In this document: positions 52,974 to 62,546 of the stretch, piece by piece
How positions within the stretch are numbered: the first letter of the stretch is position 1
Layout: each line of letters begins with the position of its first letter
Assembly (NCBI RefSeq): GCF_001562415.1
Contig: NZ_LOEE01000021.1
Location: forward strand, 1 to 64,000
Direction: 5' to 3'
Source: Thermotalea metallivorans
GTDB taxonomy: Bacteria; Bacillota; Clostridia; Peptostreptococcales; Thermotaleaceae
DNA: 64,000 nt
Made by a program: the position numbers and the translations under genes
The notes under the pieces: model-generated
The model's input: the letters and a program-made list of their open reading frames with translations, nothing else
Database searches by the model: none
Told to the model about the DNA's origin: nothing

Positions 52974-53861
52974 ATGATTATTAATTTAAAATATTATGTT
53001 ATCACCATTGTGGCTATATTTTTAGCCATAGGGGTAGGAATTTTTATCGGAATCATGCTTGACGGCCAAGAATTGATTGTAGAACAGCAACAACAGCTCG
53101 TTAGCCAATTGGAGGCTAAATTTGACGAATTCAAAACGAAACAGGATGAGTTGCAGCAGAGAATTGACTTTCTCAATGCTGAAAGGGAAAAAACTTTAAA
53201 GTTCATGGATATAGCTTATCCCGAAATGGTGAAAAATAAATTAAAAGATCTGGATGTTATTATTATTGAAACCAGTGAAGATTATGCTTATTCCGGTATC
53301 ACAGAACCTTTTGAAAAAGCAGGGGTACACAGTGTCACCAATATTCTCATCAAAAACTCCTTTATGCTCCGTGATGACCAAGTTGCCTTTGAAATAGCAA
53401 AGGATTTGAAGCTGAAGGGAACAACCAGGGAAGAAATTCAGAAACAATTGATAAAAAATTTTTGTGATGCCCTTATCAGCGGCAATAATTTTCAACTGAT
53501 TCAATATTTAAAAGATAAAAAGATGATAGATGATACGGGGGGACTTACCTTTCCAGCAGACTATATCGTGATCGCTGGGGGAAGCCTTACGGAAAACAAA
53601 GAAATTTTAAGTACAATCGAGATCCCAATGATTCATTTTATTAAAAACAGAAATATTCCCGTCATTGGAGTAGAAAAATTAAGTGTAGCCTACTCCAACA
53701 TACCGGAATATAAGAAGCTAAGAATCTCAACCGTAGATAATGTGGATACCATCATAGGAAAAGTATCCATGTTGATGGTGGTAAGCGGCAAAGAAGGCCA
53801 TTTTGGTGAAAAAGAAACTGCAGAGCAATTGATGCCTGAAGAATTTATGTCTATTGAATAG
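52974..53861 (+). CDS. MctB/SteB-like membrane protein (copper transporter family)
   Basis: A 295-residue protein with an N-terminal membrane helix (YVITIVAIFLAIGVGIFIGIM), a coiled coil and a Rossmann-like extracytoplasmic part. The family is named for mycobacterial MctB, a copper-related protein. In the SteA context it more likely forms a SteA-SteB-type septum complex. No metal-binding Cys/Met cluster is visible, so copper transport is doubtful. Confidence 0.75.
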   Translation: MIINLKYYVITIVAIFLAIGVGIFIGIMLDGQELIVEQQQQLVSQLEAKFDEFKTKQDELQQRIDFLNAEREKTLKFMDIAYPEMVKNKLKDLDVIIIETSEDYAYSGITEPFEKAGVHSVTNILIKNSFMLRDDQVAFEIAKDLKLKGTTREEIQKQLIKNFCDALISGNNFQLIQYLKDKKMIDDTGGLTFPADYIVIAGGSLTENKEILSTIEIPMIHFIKNRNIPVIGVEKLSVAYSNIPEYKKLRISTVDNVDTIIGKVSMLMVVSGKEGHFGEKETAEQLMPEEFMSIE

Positions 53862-53872
53862 GAGATGAGTTT

Positions 53873-54562
53873 GTGTCAGAATGGATTACTGTGATTTTAC
53901 CGGCAAAAAATGAAGAGGATAGAATTGGTGATACAATTCAATCGATTCAAGCTTCAAAATATGTAAATAAAATTATTGTGGTGGATGATGGCTCTACCGA
54001 TGAAACAGCCCAGATTGCTGCCAAAGCTGGAGCTGATGTTTACCGGTTGCTTAAAAATTATGGAAAGGGCTATGCCGTAAACTATGGCATCAGCAAGTCT
54101 ATTCATCAGAGCAAAATTATCGTATTGCTGGATGCGGATCTGGGAAATACGGCCCTGGAAGTAGATAAATTGATTGTACCCGTACTCAATAACGAAGCAG
54201 ATGTTACAATTGCAAAATTTCCTCCAGCCAAAAGAAAAGGAGGATTTGGCCTGGTAAAGGGTTTGGCCAAATATGGAGTGAAATTTTATACAGGCCATAC
54301 CATCCATGGTGCACTTTCGGGGCAAAGAGCATTTAAATCTGAGGTCTTACTACATTTAGGCAATTTGCCTGCCGACTATGGCATTGAAATAGGAATGACT
54401 ATTGATATTTTGAGGAAAGGCTATAGGATTCAAGAGATTGAAGTAAACATGACCCATCGGGAAACGGGAAGAGATCTGAAAGGATTTATCCATAGAGGAA
54501 AGCAATTCTATCAGATTCTAAAAGTTTTATTAAAGAAATCAAGAGAGGGAATGAAATCATGA
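53873..54562 (+). CDS. Family 2 glycosyltransferase
   Basis: This 229-residue GT-A enzyme has ILPAKNEEDRIGDTI at the start, VVDDGSTDET near residue 38, the DAD motif (LLDADLG) near 87 and a C-terminal MTHRETGRDLKGF. No long membrane helix is seen. It probably adds a sugar to a lipid carrier or envelope polymer, together with the next gene. GTG start behind AGGAGATGAG. Confidence 0.86.
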   Translation: MSEWITVILPAKNEEDRIGDTIQSIQASKYVNKIIVVDDGSTDETAQIAAKAGADVYRLLKNYGKGYAVNYGISKSIHQSKIIVLLDADLGNTALEVDKLIVPVLNNEADVTIAKFPPAKRKGGFGLVKGLAKYGVKFYTGHTIHGALSGQRAFKSEVLLHLGNLPADYGIEIGMTIDILRKGYRIQEIEVNMTHRETGRDLKGFIHRGKQFYQILKVLLKKSREGMKS

Positions 54563-55371
54563 TAAAGATTATTTTATATTTTATCTCTTCTTTTATAATC
54601 ACAAAGTTTTTCATACCCTTTTTTCTGCATTTGCTCATCGATGCCCAGTGTATACGGAATAATTATAAAGGAGAACCAATTCCTGTCAGCATGGGACTGG
54701 TGTTTATACCGGCAGCAGCAGTCAACACACTTATCTTGATCATCTTTGCAAAACAAAGCTCTTTGCTGGATTATTTGATTCTACTCACAGGGGTATTTGC
54801 CATGGGCATTGCAGGACTGCTGGATGATCTGTTGGGAAACAGAAATGTTACAGGGTTAAAAGGACATGTGAAATCGTTAATGCAAAACAAATTGACAACG
54901 GGGGGATTCAAAGCTGCTTTTGGAGGGCTTATAGCTTTCACCGTCAGCATCATTGTCAGCGGTAATTTGTTAGACATCATGATCAATACTTTGATCATAG
55001 CTCTATTCACTAATTTCATCAATTTACTGGACTTAAGACCGGGCAGAGCCATCAAGGGATTTATTTTGAGTGCTTTACTTCTATTGCTATACTCTTTTTC
55101 CGACGCCCATCGTCTTTTTATCATTGGCTTATTGGGGGTCCTCTTTGCTTATTTTCCCTATGATTTAAAAGCAAAGGCCATGATGGGAGATGTAGGTTCT
55201 AACATACTAGGCATTTCTCTAGGAATCACCAGTGTCTATGCAAACTTTTCAACGAGAGTGGTTATTTTATCTTTTTTGATACTGTTACATCTCTATACGG
55301 AAAAATATTCCCTGACAGCAGCTATAGAAAGAAATAAATTGTTAAGGTTTTTAGATCAGTTAGGAAGATGA
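54559..55371 (+). CDS. MraY/WecA-like family 4 glycosyltransferase
   Basis: A 270-residue polytopic membrane protein of the polyprenyl-phosphate sugar-phosphate transferase type. It has the acidic LLDDLLGNRNVTGLKGH motif near residue 90, NFINLLDLRPGRAIKG near 155 and a GDVGSNILG motif near 210. The ATG overlaps the preceding stop (ATGA), pairing the two glycosyltransferases. It would start a lipid-linked sugar on the inner membrane face. Substrate unknown. Confidence 0.82.
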   Translation: MIKIILYFISSFIITKFFIPFFLHLLIDAQCIRNNYKGEPIPVSMGLVFIPAAAVNTLILIIFAKQSSLLDYLILLTGVFAMGIAGLLDDLLGNRNVTGLKGHVKSLMQNKLTTGGFKAAFGGLIAFTVSIIVSGNLLDIMINTLIIALFTNFINLLDLRPGRAIKGFILSALLLLLYSFSDAHRLFIIGLLGVLFAYFPYDLKAKAMMGDVGSNILGISLGITSVYANFSTRVVILSFLILLHLYTEKYSLTAAIERNKLLRFLDQLGR

Positions 55372-55417
55372 GAATGGTTGTGATCTTATCAATTGAATCA
55401 TGAAAAGAGGTTGTGAA

Positions 55418-56515
55418 ATGATTAGTGTAAGATATGGAAAGGCCGTAGAAATTATCTCACAAAAAGAGACAACCATGGAAGTGATGGTTGAGATAGACAA
55501 TGAGAGATATAAAGCTATCAACTATAATCGATTAACAGGTTTCGTGGAAATAGGAGATACTTTGCTGTTGAATACAACAGCCGTAGATTTAAATTTAGGA
55601 ACAGGGGGATACCATTTTGTCATCTCAAATATAACTAAAGCAGAAAGAACTTTTCCCCCCGGGGGACATATTATGAAATTAAGGTATACTCCTTTCCAAC
55701 TGAAGGTATTTGCTGCTGAAGAACAGGAAAGCAAATATCATGACATTTTTAATAAATTTCAATCCTTAGACTCCATGCCGGTCATTGTCGGAACCCTCCA
55801 CAGCATGCTGCCGGCAATCGTTGAAGTCCTAAAATTTTTCCATGGGGATCTTAAAATCGCCTACGTCATGACGGATGCTGCTGCATTGCCCTTGGATTTC
55901 AGCAACTTGGTTTACCAATTAAAGAGAGATCAAAAAATAGCTGGAACGATCACCATCGGACATGCCTTTGGCGGAGATATAGAATGTATCAATATCTATA
56001 ATGGATTAATTGCCGCCAAAGAGATTATCAATGCCCATGTGGCCGTTGTCACCATGGGGCCGGGCATCGTGGGAACTGGAACAAAGTTTGGATTTACAGG
56101 GATTGAACAGGGAAATATTATCGATGCCGTCAATGATTTGGGAGGTATACCCATTGCTGTTCCCAGAATTAGTTTTGCAGACCGGCGGCAACGGCATTAC
56201 GGCATCAGTCATCATACACTGACAGTATTGGACACAATATGTAAAACCGCTGCCTTGGTAGGCATACCTATTTTTGATGAAGGAAAGCATGCCTTTATCC
56301 TCCATCAGCTCGAGGGAACGGGTATTAAAAAAAAGCATAGGCTAATATTTCAGGCATGTAATGACATCGAAGACATCCTTGAAAATTCACCTATTCAATT
56401 AAAAACCATGGGCAGAAATTTTGAACAGGAAAAGGAATTTTTTATGGCCGCCGGTCTCAGTGGGAAAATAGCTATCGACATGCTAAATGATCATCAATCA
56501 TCGATTGCAGAGTAG
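55418..56515 (+). CDS. DUF3866 family protein
   Basis: The 365-residue soluble protein matches DUF3866: GYHFVISNITKAERTFPPGGHIMKLRYTP near residue 70, then GTLHSMLPAIVEVLKF and a Gly-rich VTMGPGIVGTGTKFGF segment. No known activity. It closes the steA cluster. Confidence 0.83.
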   Translation: MISVRYGKAVEIISQKETTMEVMVEIDNERYKAINYNRLTGFVEIGDTLLLNTTAVDLNLGTGGYHFVISNITKAERTFPPGGHIMKLRYTPFQLKVFAAEEQESKYHDIFNKFQSLDSMPVIVGTLHSMLPAIVEVLKFFHGDLKIAYVMTDAAALPLDFSNLVYQLKRDQKIAGTITIGHAFGGDIECINIYNGLIAAKEIINAHVAVVTMGPGIVGTGTKFGFTGIEQGNIIDAVNDLGGIPIAVPRISFADRRQRHYGISHHTLTVLDTICKTAALVGIPIFDEGKHAFILHQLEGTGIKKKHRLIFQACNDIEDILENSPIQLKTMGRNFEQEKEFFMAAGLSGKIAIDMLNDHQSSIAE

Positions 56516-56656
56516 TATATTGATTGGACAGGTCTTCTAGCATTTCCAACAGATCAGATATTTTTCCGATAAAATAAATTTGTTTTTTCATTATGACCCT
56601 ATACATGTTTACATCTCACCTTTCTTATATGATTTCATATAGATTTACAACTTCAA

Positions 56657-56695
56657 GTCACCAGCTGCCAGTACTGGTGACTGGCAACTGGCAAC
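56657..56695. repeat. Short palindrome and CTGGCAA tandem in an intergenic gap
   Basis: GTCACCAG (56657-56664) pairs with CTGGTGAC (56674-56681), and CTGGCAA occurs twice in tandem at 56681-56694. The remainder of the 56516-56814 gap is AT-rich with no gene; it may hold the nudF promoter. Confidence 0.6.
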
Positions 56696-56814
56696 AAAAC
56701 ATTTGCTGCATAAAAAGCTTATCTTCATAAAGGCATAAATCAAACTTTAGCGTTGTATGACTATATTATCCTATGACTTGTCCTATAGAATTATGCAAAT
56801 TGGGAGGTAAAAAT

Positions 56815-57369
56815 ATGATCATCCGAGAAAATACAATAAACTCTAAAAGAATATACGAGGGAAGGATGATATCCCTTAGGGTGGATACGGTGGAATTGCC
56901 TGATAAGAAATATTCCACAAGGGAAATTGTTGAACATCCGGGAGCTGCCGTTGTCGTGCCAATGACAGATGATGGAAAAATCATCATGGTAAAGCAGTTT
57001 CGCAAAGCCGTAGAAGATTCTTTGCTGGAAGTACCTGCAGGAAAACTGGATAAAGGAGAAAATCCCGCCATATGTGCCCATAGAGAATTGCAAGAAGAAA
57101 CAGGTTATGTCAGCGCCAATATGCAATATTTATTTAGCTTCTATTCCTCTCCGGGATTCTCCAATGAAATTATGCATCTTTTTATAGCAACAGATTTGAC
57201 ACAGGGAGAAGCCCACCCCGACGAAGACGAATATATTGAGATTGTCAGTTATGAATTAGGGCAACTCATAGAAATGATATTCCAAGGAAAAATTAAGGAC
57301 AGTAAAAGCATCATTGCCATTTTTGCTGCCAGTCAATATCTTGGGCATAATCACCTTGGACAGCAATAA
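56815..57369 (+). CDS. nudF: NUDIX hydrolase, ADP-ribose pyrophosphatase type
   Basis: This 184-residue protein has the complete Nudix box from about residue 82 (GKLDKGENPAICAHRELQEETGYV), preceded by VKQFRKAVEDSLLEVPAG, typical of ADP-ribose pyrophosphatases. It cleaves ADP-ribose to AMP and ribose 5-phosphate. ATG 56815 follows GGGAGGT. Position before spoIIM matches Bacillus nudF-spoIIM. Confidence 0.9.
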   Translation: MIIRENTINSKRIYEGRMISLRVDTVELPDKKYSTREIVEHPGAAVVVPMTDDGKIIMVKQFRKAVEDSLLEVPAGKLDKGENPAICAHRELQEETGYVSANMQYLFSFYSSPGFSNEIMHLFIATDLTQGEAHPDEDEYIEIVSYELGQLIEMIFQGKIKDSKSIIAIFAASQYLGHNHLGQQ

Positions 57370-57457
57370 ATTGGACAAAATCATCCTGACAAGTCATAAT
57401 ATCCTCTGATCCGGCATAGTATTTTATAAGAAGTGGACAGGAAAAGGGGGTATTTTT

Positions 57458-58090
57458 TTGTTGAGGAAATTGAGAGAAATTGCACTGAAGCATATTCAAG
57501 GCAATCTTATTATATATTTTATTGTGATCATGTTTTTATTGATCGGTATTTCCGCAGGGGCCTTTACGGTAAAAGCCTTATCTGATGGGAAAAAACAAGA
57601 ACTTATTCATTATCTGAGAAGTTTTTTTCAATTCATCACGGAAAATCATGTAGAATCCTTTTCTATATTGAAACAATCCCTGTTCAATAACCTGCAGACA
57701 GGCATATTGATTTGGCTGTTAGGTGTTACAATTGTAGGTATTCCCTTCATACTTTTGTTGATTGCTTTAAGAGGCTTTATTATCGGATTTACAGTAGGTT
57801 TTTTCATTGAACAGATGGGTTTGAAGGGTTTGCTTTTCTCATTTTGTTCCATTCTGCCCCAAAATATATTGATCATCCCTTGCTTTATCGTGATTGCCGT
57901 GATTGGTATCAGCTTTTCTATGATGATTATAAAAAATAAATTAAATAAAACCTATAAAAGTGATATCTTGAGACAATTTGTCATCTATAGCTCAGTCATT
58001 GCTGCCCTTTTCATAATGATTGTGTTGGGTGGTATTGTTGAAGCCTACATCACCCCTGTTTTCATGAAACTATTGTCAGGTTATATGTAA
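57458..58090 (+). CDS. spoIIM: Stage II sporulation protein M
   Basis: A 210-residue membrane protein with about five helices and the family features IIYFIVIMFLLIGISAGAF, GILIWLLGVTIVGIPFILL and LPQNILIIPCF. In the DMP complex with SpoIID and SpoIIP it dissolves septal peptidoglycan so the mother cell can engulf the forespore. TTG start (57458 or 57461) behind AAAAGGGGG. Confidence 0.9.
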   Translation: MLRKLREIALKHIQGNLIIYFIVIMFLLIGISAGAFTVKALSDGKKQELIHYLRSFFQFITENHVESFSILKQSLFNNLQTGILIWLLGVTIVGIPFILLLIALRGFIIGFTVGFFIEQMGLKGLLFSFCSILPQNILIIPCFIVIAVIGISFSMMIIKNKLNKTYKSDILRQFVIYSSVIAALFIMIVLGGIVEAYITPVFMKLLSGYM

Positions 58091-58114
58091 AATTTCGCCT
58101 CGGAGGAAACGATT

Positions 58115-58360
58115 ATGTTTTTGAAAATACTGAAAATAAGGGTAAAACATTTTTCTTTGTTTATGCTCATATTCATAATGCTCATCATTTTTTCCATGAT
58201 ATTGCCTTCGATGATCAATCATTTTTTAAAATTATTGATCTATGAGGAAAAGCATGAAAAACCAAAAAGAAATAGTGTATTTGTAATGAGCCCCAGGATT
58301 GATGCAGAGGAAGATTTAAAAAAAATTTTACAGCAGGTCCTCAGATGTTTTGTAAAATAA
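58115..58360 (+). CDS. Small membrane protein, YqzK/DUF4227-like by position
   Basis: The 81-residue protein has one N-terminal membrane helix (FSLFMLIFIMLIIFSMILP) and a charged cytosolic or external tail. Its place between spoIIM and xerD matches Bacillus yqzK. Sequence similarity to DUF4227 is only in layout, so the link is tentative. Good RBS (CGGAGG). Confidence 0.7.
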   Translation: MFLKILKIRVKHFSLFMLIFIMLIIFSMILPSMINHFLKLLIYEEKHEKPKRNSVFVMSPRIDAEEDLKKILQQVLRCFVK

Positions 58361-58463
58361 AAATAAATAATTTCCTGTGATTTAAGAAAAATTTTGAAGG
58401 AATTTTGATAGATGTGTTGAATAGTAGTTAAAGATGGATATAGGGAACGAAGGGGACAAATTT

Positions 58464-59354
58464 ATGAATATTTTGCTTGATGCTTTTATTGATTATTTGG
58501 CAAATGTAAAGGAATTATCCCAAAATACATTAGATTCTTATAAAAGGGACATTTCCCAATATATTGCTTTTCTGGCTGAGAAAAAGGTAGATGATATCAA
58601 ACATACCAATAAAACAACAATCATTACATACTTGTTATATTTGCAGAAAAGGGGCCGGGCTACCTCTACAATTTCAAGAAATCTTGCATCGATCCGTTCT
58701 TTTTATCAATTTCTGTTAAATGAAAAATACATTGACAGGGACCCGACAATTAATCTGGAATCGCCAAAATCAGAGAAAAAACTGCCCAGTGTTTTAAGTT
58801 TGAAAGAAGTAGAGTTATTATTGGCGCAGCCTGACGATAGCAGCGAAAAAGGAATCAGAGATAAGGCAATGCTTGAATTGTTATATGCTACAGGCATTCG
58901 CGTATCTGAGCTGGTGGCTTTAAACTATTGTGATTTAAATTTGGAAATGGGATATATTCAATGCAAAGGCAATAATTCATCAAAAGAAAGAATTATCCCC
59001 ATAGGCAGTATGGCAAAAAAGGCCATAGAAAGATTTATTAAAGAATGTAGAGTAAACTTAGTTCGTGATAATGCTGAACAAGCCCTATTTGTAAATTATC
59101 ACGGAACTCGATTGACAAGGCAAGGTTTTTGGAAAATTATAAAGATGTATACCCAGAAAGCAAAAATTAATAAGAAAATTACTCCCCATACATTGCGACA
59201 TTCTTTTGCAACCCATCTGTTGCAAAACGGAGCTGACCTAAGATCTGTTCAAGAGATGCTTGGTCACTCAGATATCTCTACAACACAAATATATACACAA
59301 ATCACCAAAAATAAGATTAAGGAAATTTACAATAAAACGCATCCCAGGGCCTGA
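58464..59354 (+). CDS. xerD: Site-specific tyrosine recombinase XerD
   Basis: The 296-residue tyrosine recombinase has an N-terminal SAM-like domain (LSQNTLDSYKRDISQYIAFL) and the catalytic Arg in ATGIRVSELVAL near residue 150, HTLRHSFATHLL near 245, GHSDISTTQIYT near 270 with the Tyr nucleophile. It resolves chromosome dimers at dif with XerC. ATG 58464 follows AAGGGGA. Confidence 0.92.
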   Translation: MNILLDAFIDYLANVKELSQNTLDSYKRDISQYIAFLAEKKVDDIKHTNKTTIITYLLYLQKRGRATSTISRNLASIRSFYQFLLNEKYIDRDPTINLESPKSEKKLPSVLSLKEVELLLAQPDDSSEKGIRDKAMLELLYATGIRVSELVALNYCDLNLEMGYIQCKGNNSSKERIIPIGSMAKKAIERFIKECRVNLVRDNAEQALFVNYHGTRLTRQGFWKIIKMYTQKAKINKKITPHTLRHSFATHLLQNGADLRSVQEMLGHSDISTTQIYTQITKNKIKEIYNKTHPRA

Positions 59355-59370
59355 GCGGCTCTTTATTTTT
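59346..59370 (+). terminator. Terminator overlapping the xerD stop
   Basis: AGGGCC (59346-59351) pairs with GGCTCT (59357-59362) around TGAGC, followed by TTATTTTTC. The stop codon TGA lies in the loop. A second, looser stem ACCCTAT (59386-59392) / ATAGGGT (59430-59436) with T6 follows. Confidence 0.65.
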
Positions 59371-59475
59371 CTTTGTTCGACAACAACCCTATCTTAATTT
59401 GCTGATATTCTTCATATGGAAATGCCTCCATAGGGTATTGGCTTTTTTAAAATTTGTTTTGAAGGAGAGGATCTT

Positions 59476-60309
59476 ATGAAAAATTTGCCGGATAAGATTC
59501 AAGAAGCTTCTGCTTATATAAAAAAGCAATTCCATATCAGGCCCAAAATTGGCCTGATTTTGGGATCCGGGTTGGGAATGATGGCCGATGAAATACAGCA
59601 TGCCATGTATATCAACTATGCAGATATTCCTAATTTTCCTGTTTCCACAGTACAAGGGCATGCGGGAAGACTGGTAATTGGAGAATTGGAAGGACTTCAG
59701 GTGGTTGCCATGCAGGGACGATTTCATTACTATGAAGGTTATTCCATGGAAGAGGTTACCTTTCCTGTTCGAATCATGAAAGAACTGGGAACAGAAACTT
59801 TAATTGTTACGAATGCCGCTGGAGGAGTAAATGAAAATTTTAAACCGGGAGATCTTATGGTGATTGATGACCATATCAACTGGAGTTTTGACAACCCTTT
59901 GATCGGCAAAAATTACGATGCATTGGGCGTAAGATTTCCCGATACATCCCAAGCATATGACAAGGAACTCATTCATATTGCACAGGAAGCTGCCAGGGAA
60001 GAGGGTATTCGATTGCAGCAGGGAGTTTATGCAATGTTCAGTGGTCCCACCTATGAAACGCCGGCAGAAATACGAATGGCCAGATTTTTAGGCGCAGATG
60101 CCGTAGGGATGTCCACGGTTCCCGAGGTAATTGTGGCAGCCCACAGCAGAATGAAAGTATTGGGCATTTCCTGCATCACCAATATGGCAGCGGGCATTTT
60201 GAATCAACCGTTGGATCATCATGAAGTCATCGATACCGCCAATAAAGTCAGAGAATCCTTTATTATGCTGATAAAGAAAATTTTAACCAAAATGAGGGAG
60301 GAATATTAA
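59476..60309 (+). CDS. punA: Purine nucleoside phosphorylase, first copy
   Basis: This 277-residue trimeric-type PNP has LILGSGLGMMADE near residue 31, the FPVSTVQGHAGRLV phosphate region, AMQGRFHYYEGYS, TNAAGGVN and the purine-site GPTYETPAEI and MSTVPEVIVA. It cleaves guanosine, inosine and deoxy forms. It is followed at once by a paralogous copy. Bacillus has a single pupG here, preceded by drm. Confidence 0.93.
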   Translation: MKNLPDKIQEASAYIKKQFHIRPKIGLILGSGLGMMADEIQHAMYINYADIPNFPVSTVQGHAGRLVIGELEGLQVVAMQGRFHYYEGYSMEEVTFPVRIMKELGTETLIVTNAAGGVNENFKPGDLMVIDDHINWSFDNPLIGKNYDALGVRFPDTSQAYDKELIHIAQEAAREEGIRLQQGVYAMFSGPTYETPAEIRMARFLGADAVGMSTVPEVIVAAHSRMKVLGISCITNMAAGILNQPLDHHEVIDTANKVRESFIMLIKKILTKMREEY

Positions 60310-61130
60310 TGCGCAAGAAGATTTTTGAAGCCAGCAGTTTTATTCAAAGCAGAATAAATACTACACCGGAAATAGGCTTAATTCTAGGCTCCGGGCTAGG
60401 AAGCTTAGCCAACGAAATCGAAGAGGCAGTGCGTATTCCTTATGAGATTATTCCCCATTTTCCCGTTTCAACGGTAGAGGGTCACGAAGGCCAACTGGTG
60501 ATCGGGACTTTAGAAGGAAAAAAAGTGATTGCCATGCAGGGAAGATTCCACTATTATGAAGGCTATTCCATGCAAGAAGTAACTTTTCCTGTCCGTGTCA
60601 TGAAAGAGCTTGGCGTAAAAATGCTCCTTGTGACCAATGCCTGCGGGGGAATGAATCCCGAATTATATCCCGGAGCACTCATGTTCATCGAAGACCATAT
60701 TAATTTTACCGGTGATAATCCATTGATAGGACCTAATGATGATACACTGGGACCCAGATTTCCCGATATGTCCACAGCCTACGATAAAGCATTGATTGCT
60801 TTAGGCCAAAAAGTAGGGGAAAAACTGGGTATCGATACAAAAAAAGGCGTATATGTGGCAATTAGCGGGCCCAATTATATGTCAGCTGCTGAGCTGAAAA
60901 TGCTTAGAAAATTCGGTGCAGACACCTTAGGCATGTCAACGGTTCCTGAAGTTATTGTAGCTAGGCATGCAGGATTAAAAGTCCTCGGCATATCCTGTGT
61001 GACAGACATGGCCATCGCCGATACTTTAGAACCCTTAGAACATGAAAGGGTTGTAGAGATCGCAAATCAAACCCGCCCTAAATTCATTCGTCTGGTGAAG
61101 GGTATCCTTCAAGAGGTGAACATGGAATGA
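60309..61130 (+). CDS. Purine nucleoside phosphorylase, second copy
   Basis: A 273-residue paralogue of the preceding gene with the same motifs (ILGSGLGSLANE, AMQGRFHYYEGYS, TNACGGMN, MSTVPEVIVA). The purine-site segment reads GPNYMSAAEL instead of GPTYETPAEI, so base preference may differ. The start overlaps the first copy's stop by one base (TAATG). A duplicated and diverged pair. Confidence 0.92.
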   Translation: MRKKIFEASSFIQSRINTTPEIGLILGSGLGSLANEIEEAVRIPYEIIPHFPVSTVEGHEGQLVIGTLEGKKVIAMQGRFHYYEGYSMQEVTFPVRVMKELGVKMLLVTNACGGMNPELYPGALMFIEDHINFTGDNPLIGPNDDTLGPRFPDMSTAYDKALIALGQKVGEKLGIDTKKGVYVAISGPNYMSAAELKMLRKFGADTLGMSTVPEVIVARHAGLKVLGISCVTDMAIADTLEPLEHERVVEIANQTRPKFIRLVKGILQEVNME

Positions 61131-62452
61131 GAGTCTACGATATTATCTTGAAAAAAAGAGAAGGATATTCTTTAACAAAGGATGAGATTTATTATTTTGT
61201 CAATGAATATACGAAAGGAAATATCCCTGATTATCAGGCAGCTGCACTGCTTATGGCCATTTTCTTTCAGAAGATGAATAAAGAAGAAACGGCCTACCTG
61301 ACAGAAGCAATGATGTATTCCGGTGATGTGCTGGATCTATCGAAAATCGAAGGCATTAAAGTCGATAAGCACAGCACCGGCGGCGTAGGAGATACTACGA
61401 CTCTCGTTGTTGCTCCCTTGGTGGCCTCCTGCAACGTGCCTGTTGCAAAAATGTCAGGGAGGGGTTTGGGCCATACGGGAGGAACGATTGATAAACTGGA
61501 ATCTATTCAGGGTTTTCATGTGGAGCTGTCCAATGAGCAATTTATCAATAATGTAAATCAATTCAAAATTGCCGTTATCGGCCAATCGGCAAATCTTGCT
61601 CCTGCCGATAAGAAATTATATGCCCTAAGGGATGTAACGGCCACAGTAGATAATCTGTCTCTTATCGCCAGCAGTATCATGAGCAAAAAACTGGCTGCCG
61701 GTTCCAATGCCATCGTACTGGATGTAAAGGTGGGTAGCGGTGCTTTCATGAAGGATTTAGACAGCGGAATTGAACTGGCAAAGGAGATGGTGGATATAGG
61801 CCATCATATGCATCGTGAAACCATTGCCATTCTAACTAGCATGGAACAACCTTTAGGTTTTGCAATCGGAAACAGTCTTGAGGTTGAAGAAGCAATTCAA
61901 ACCCTTAAAAACAGGGGACCAGAAGACCTAAAAGAATTAAGTATTACTTTAGCAAGCTATATGGTTTTCTTGGCAAAAGAAGCTCCTTCCATTGCGGAAG
62001 CCCGTACAATGGTTATAAACCATTTGGAATCGGGCAAAGCTCTCAGCAAATTTAAAGAATTTGTTCAAGCACAAGGCGGTGATCCGGCAGTTGTTGAAGA
62101 TACAAATCTTCTTCCCAAGGCAGCCTATACAAGAGAGGTGATTGCATTAGAAGATGGGTATATTCAATCGATTCAAACTGACAATATCGGTATAGCTGCC
62201 CTTATTTTAGGAGCTGGAAGAGAAAATAAAAATTCACCCATTGACTTATCTGCGGGGATTGTTATGAATAAAAAAATTGGTGATACAGTCCATAAGGGTG
62301 ACTCTATTGCAACACTATATACCAATAAAGCAGAGGTATTGGAACAGGCAGGCAGCATCATTCGAAAGGCCATCCATTTATCAGAAGGACCTGTTCAAAA
62401 ACCAAGGCTTATAAAAGCCATTGTCTCAAAGGATCATGTGCAGATCATGTAA
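61127..62452 (+). CDS. pdp: Pyrimidine-nucleoside phosphorylase
   Basis: This 441-residue phosphorylase has the anion-binding KHSTGGVGDTTTL near residue 82, KMSGRGLGHTGGTIDKLE near 110 and KVGSGAFMKD near 200. It cleaves uridine and thymidine. Bacillus pdp is of similar size; deoA (thymidine-specific) is the alternative. The ATG overlaps the second PNP stop (ATGA), so purine and pyrimidine salvage are co-translated. Confidence 0.93.
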   Translation: MRVYDIILKKREGYSLTKDEIYYFVNEYTKGNIPDYQAAALLMAIFFQKMNKEETAYLTEAMMYSGDVLDLSKIEGIKVDKHSTGGVGDTTTLVVAPLVASCNVPVAKMSGRGLGHTGGTIDKLESIQGFHVELSNEQFINNVNQFKIAVIGQSANLAPADKKLYALRDVTATVDNLSLIASSIMSKKLAAGSNAIVLDVKVGSGAFMKDLDSGIELAKEMVDIGHHMHRETIAILTSMEQPLGFAIGNSLEVEEAIQTLKNRGPEDLKELSITLASYMVFLAKEAPSIAEARTMVINHLESGKALSKFKEFVQAQGGDPAVVEDTNLLPKAAYTREVIALEDGYIQSIQTDNIGIAALILGAGRENKNSPIDLSAGIVMNKKIGDTVHKGDSIATLYTNKAEVLEQAGSIIRKAIHLSEGPVQKPRLIKAIVSKDHVQIM

Positions 62453-62546
62453 TATTTTACATAAATCTGAGAATGTCCCTCCTGTGCATAACAACAGGAA
62501 TTGCTGGAAAAGATAAGATTAAATCACAATGCAAGGAGGGCATCAG

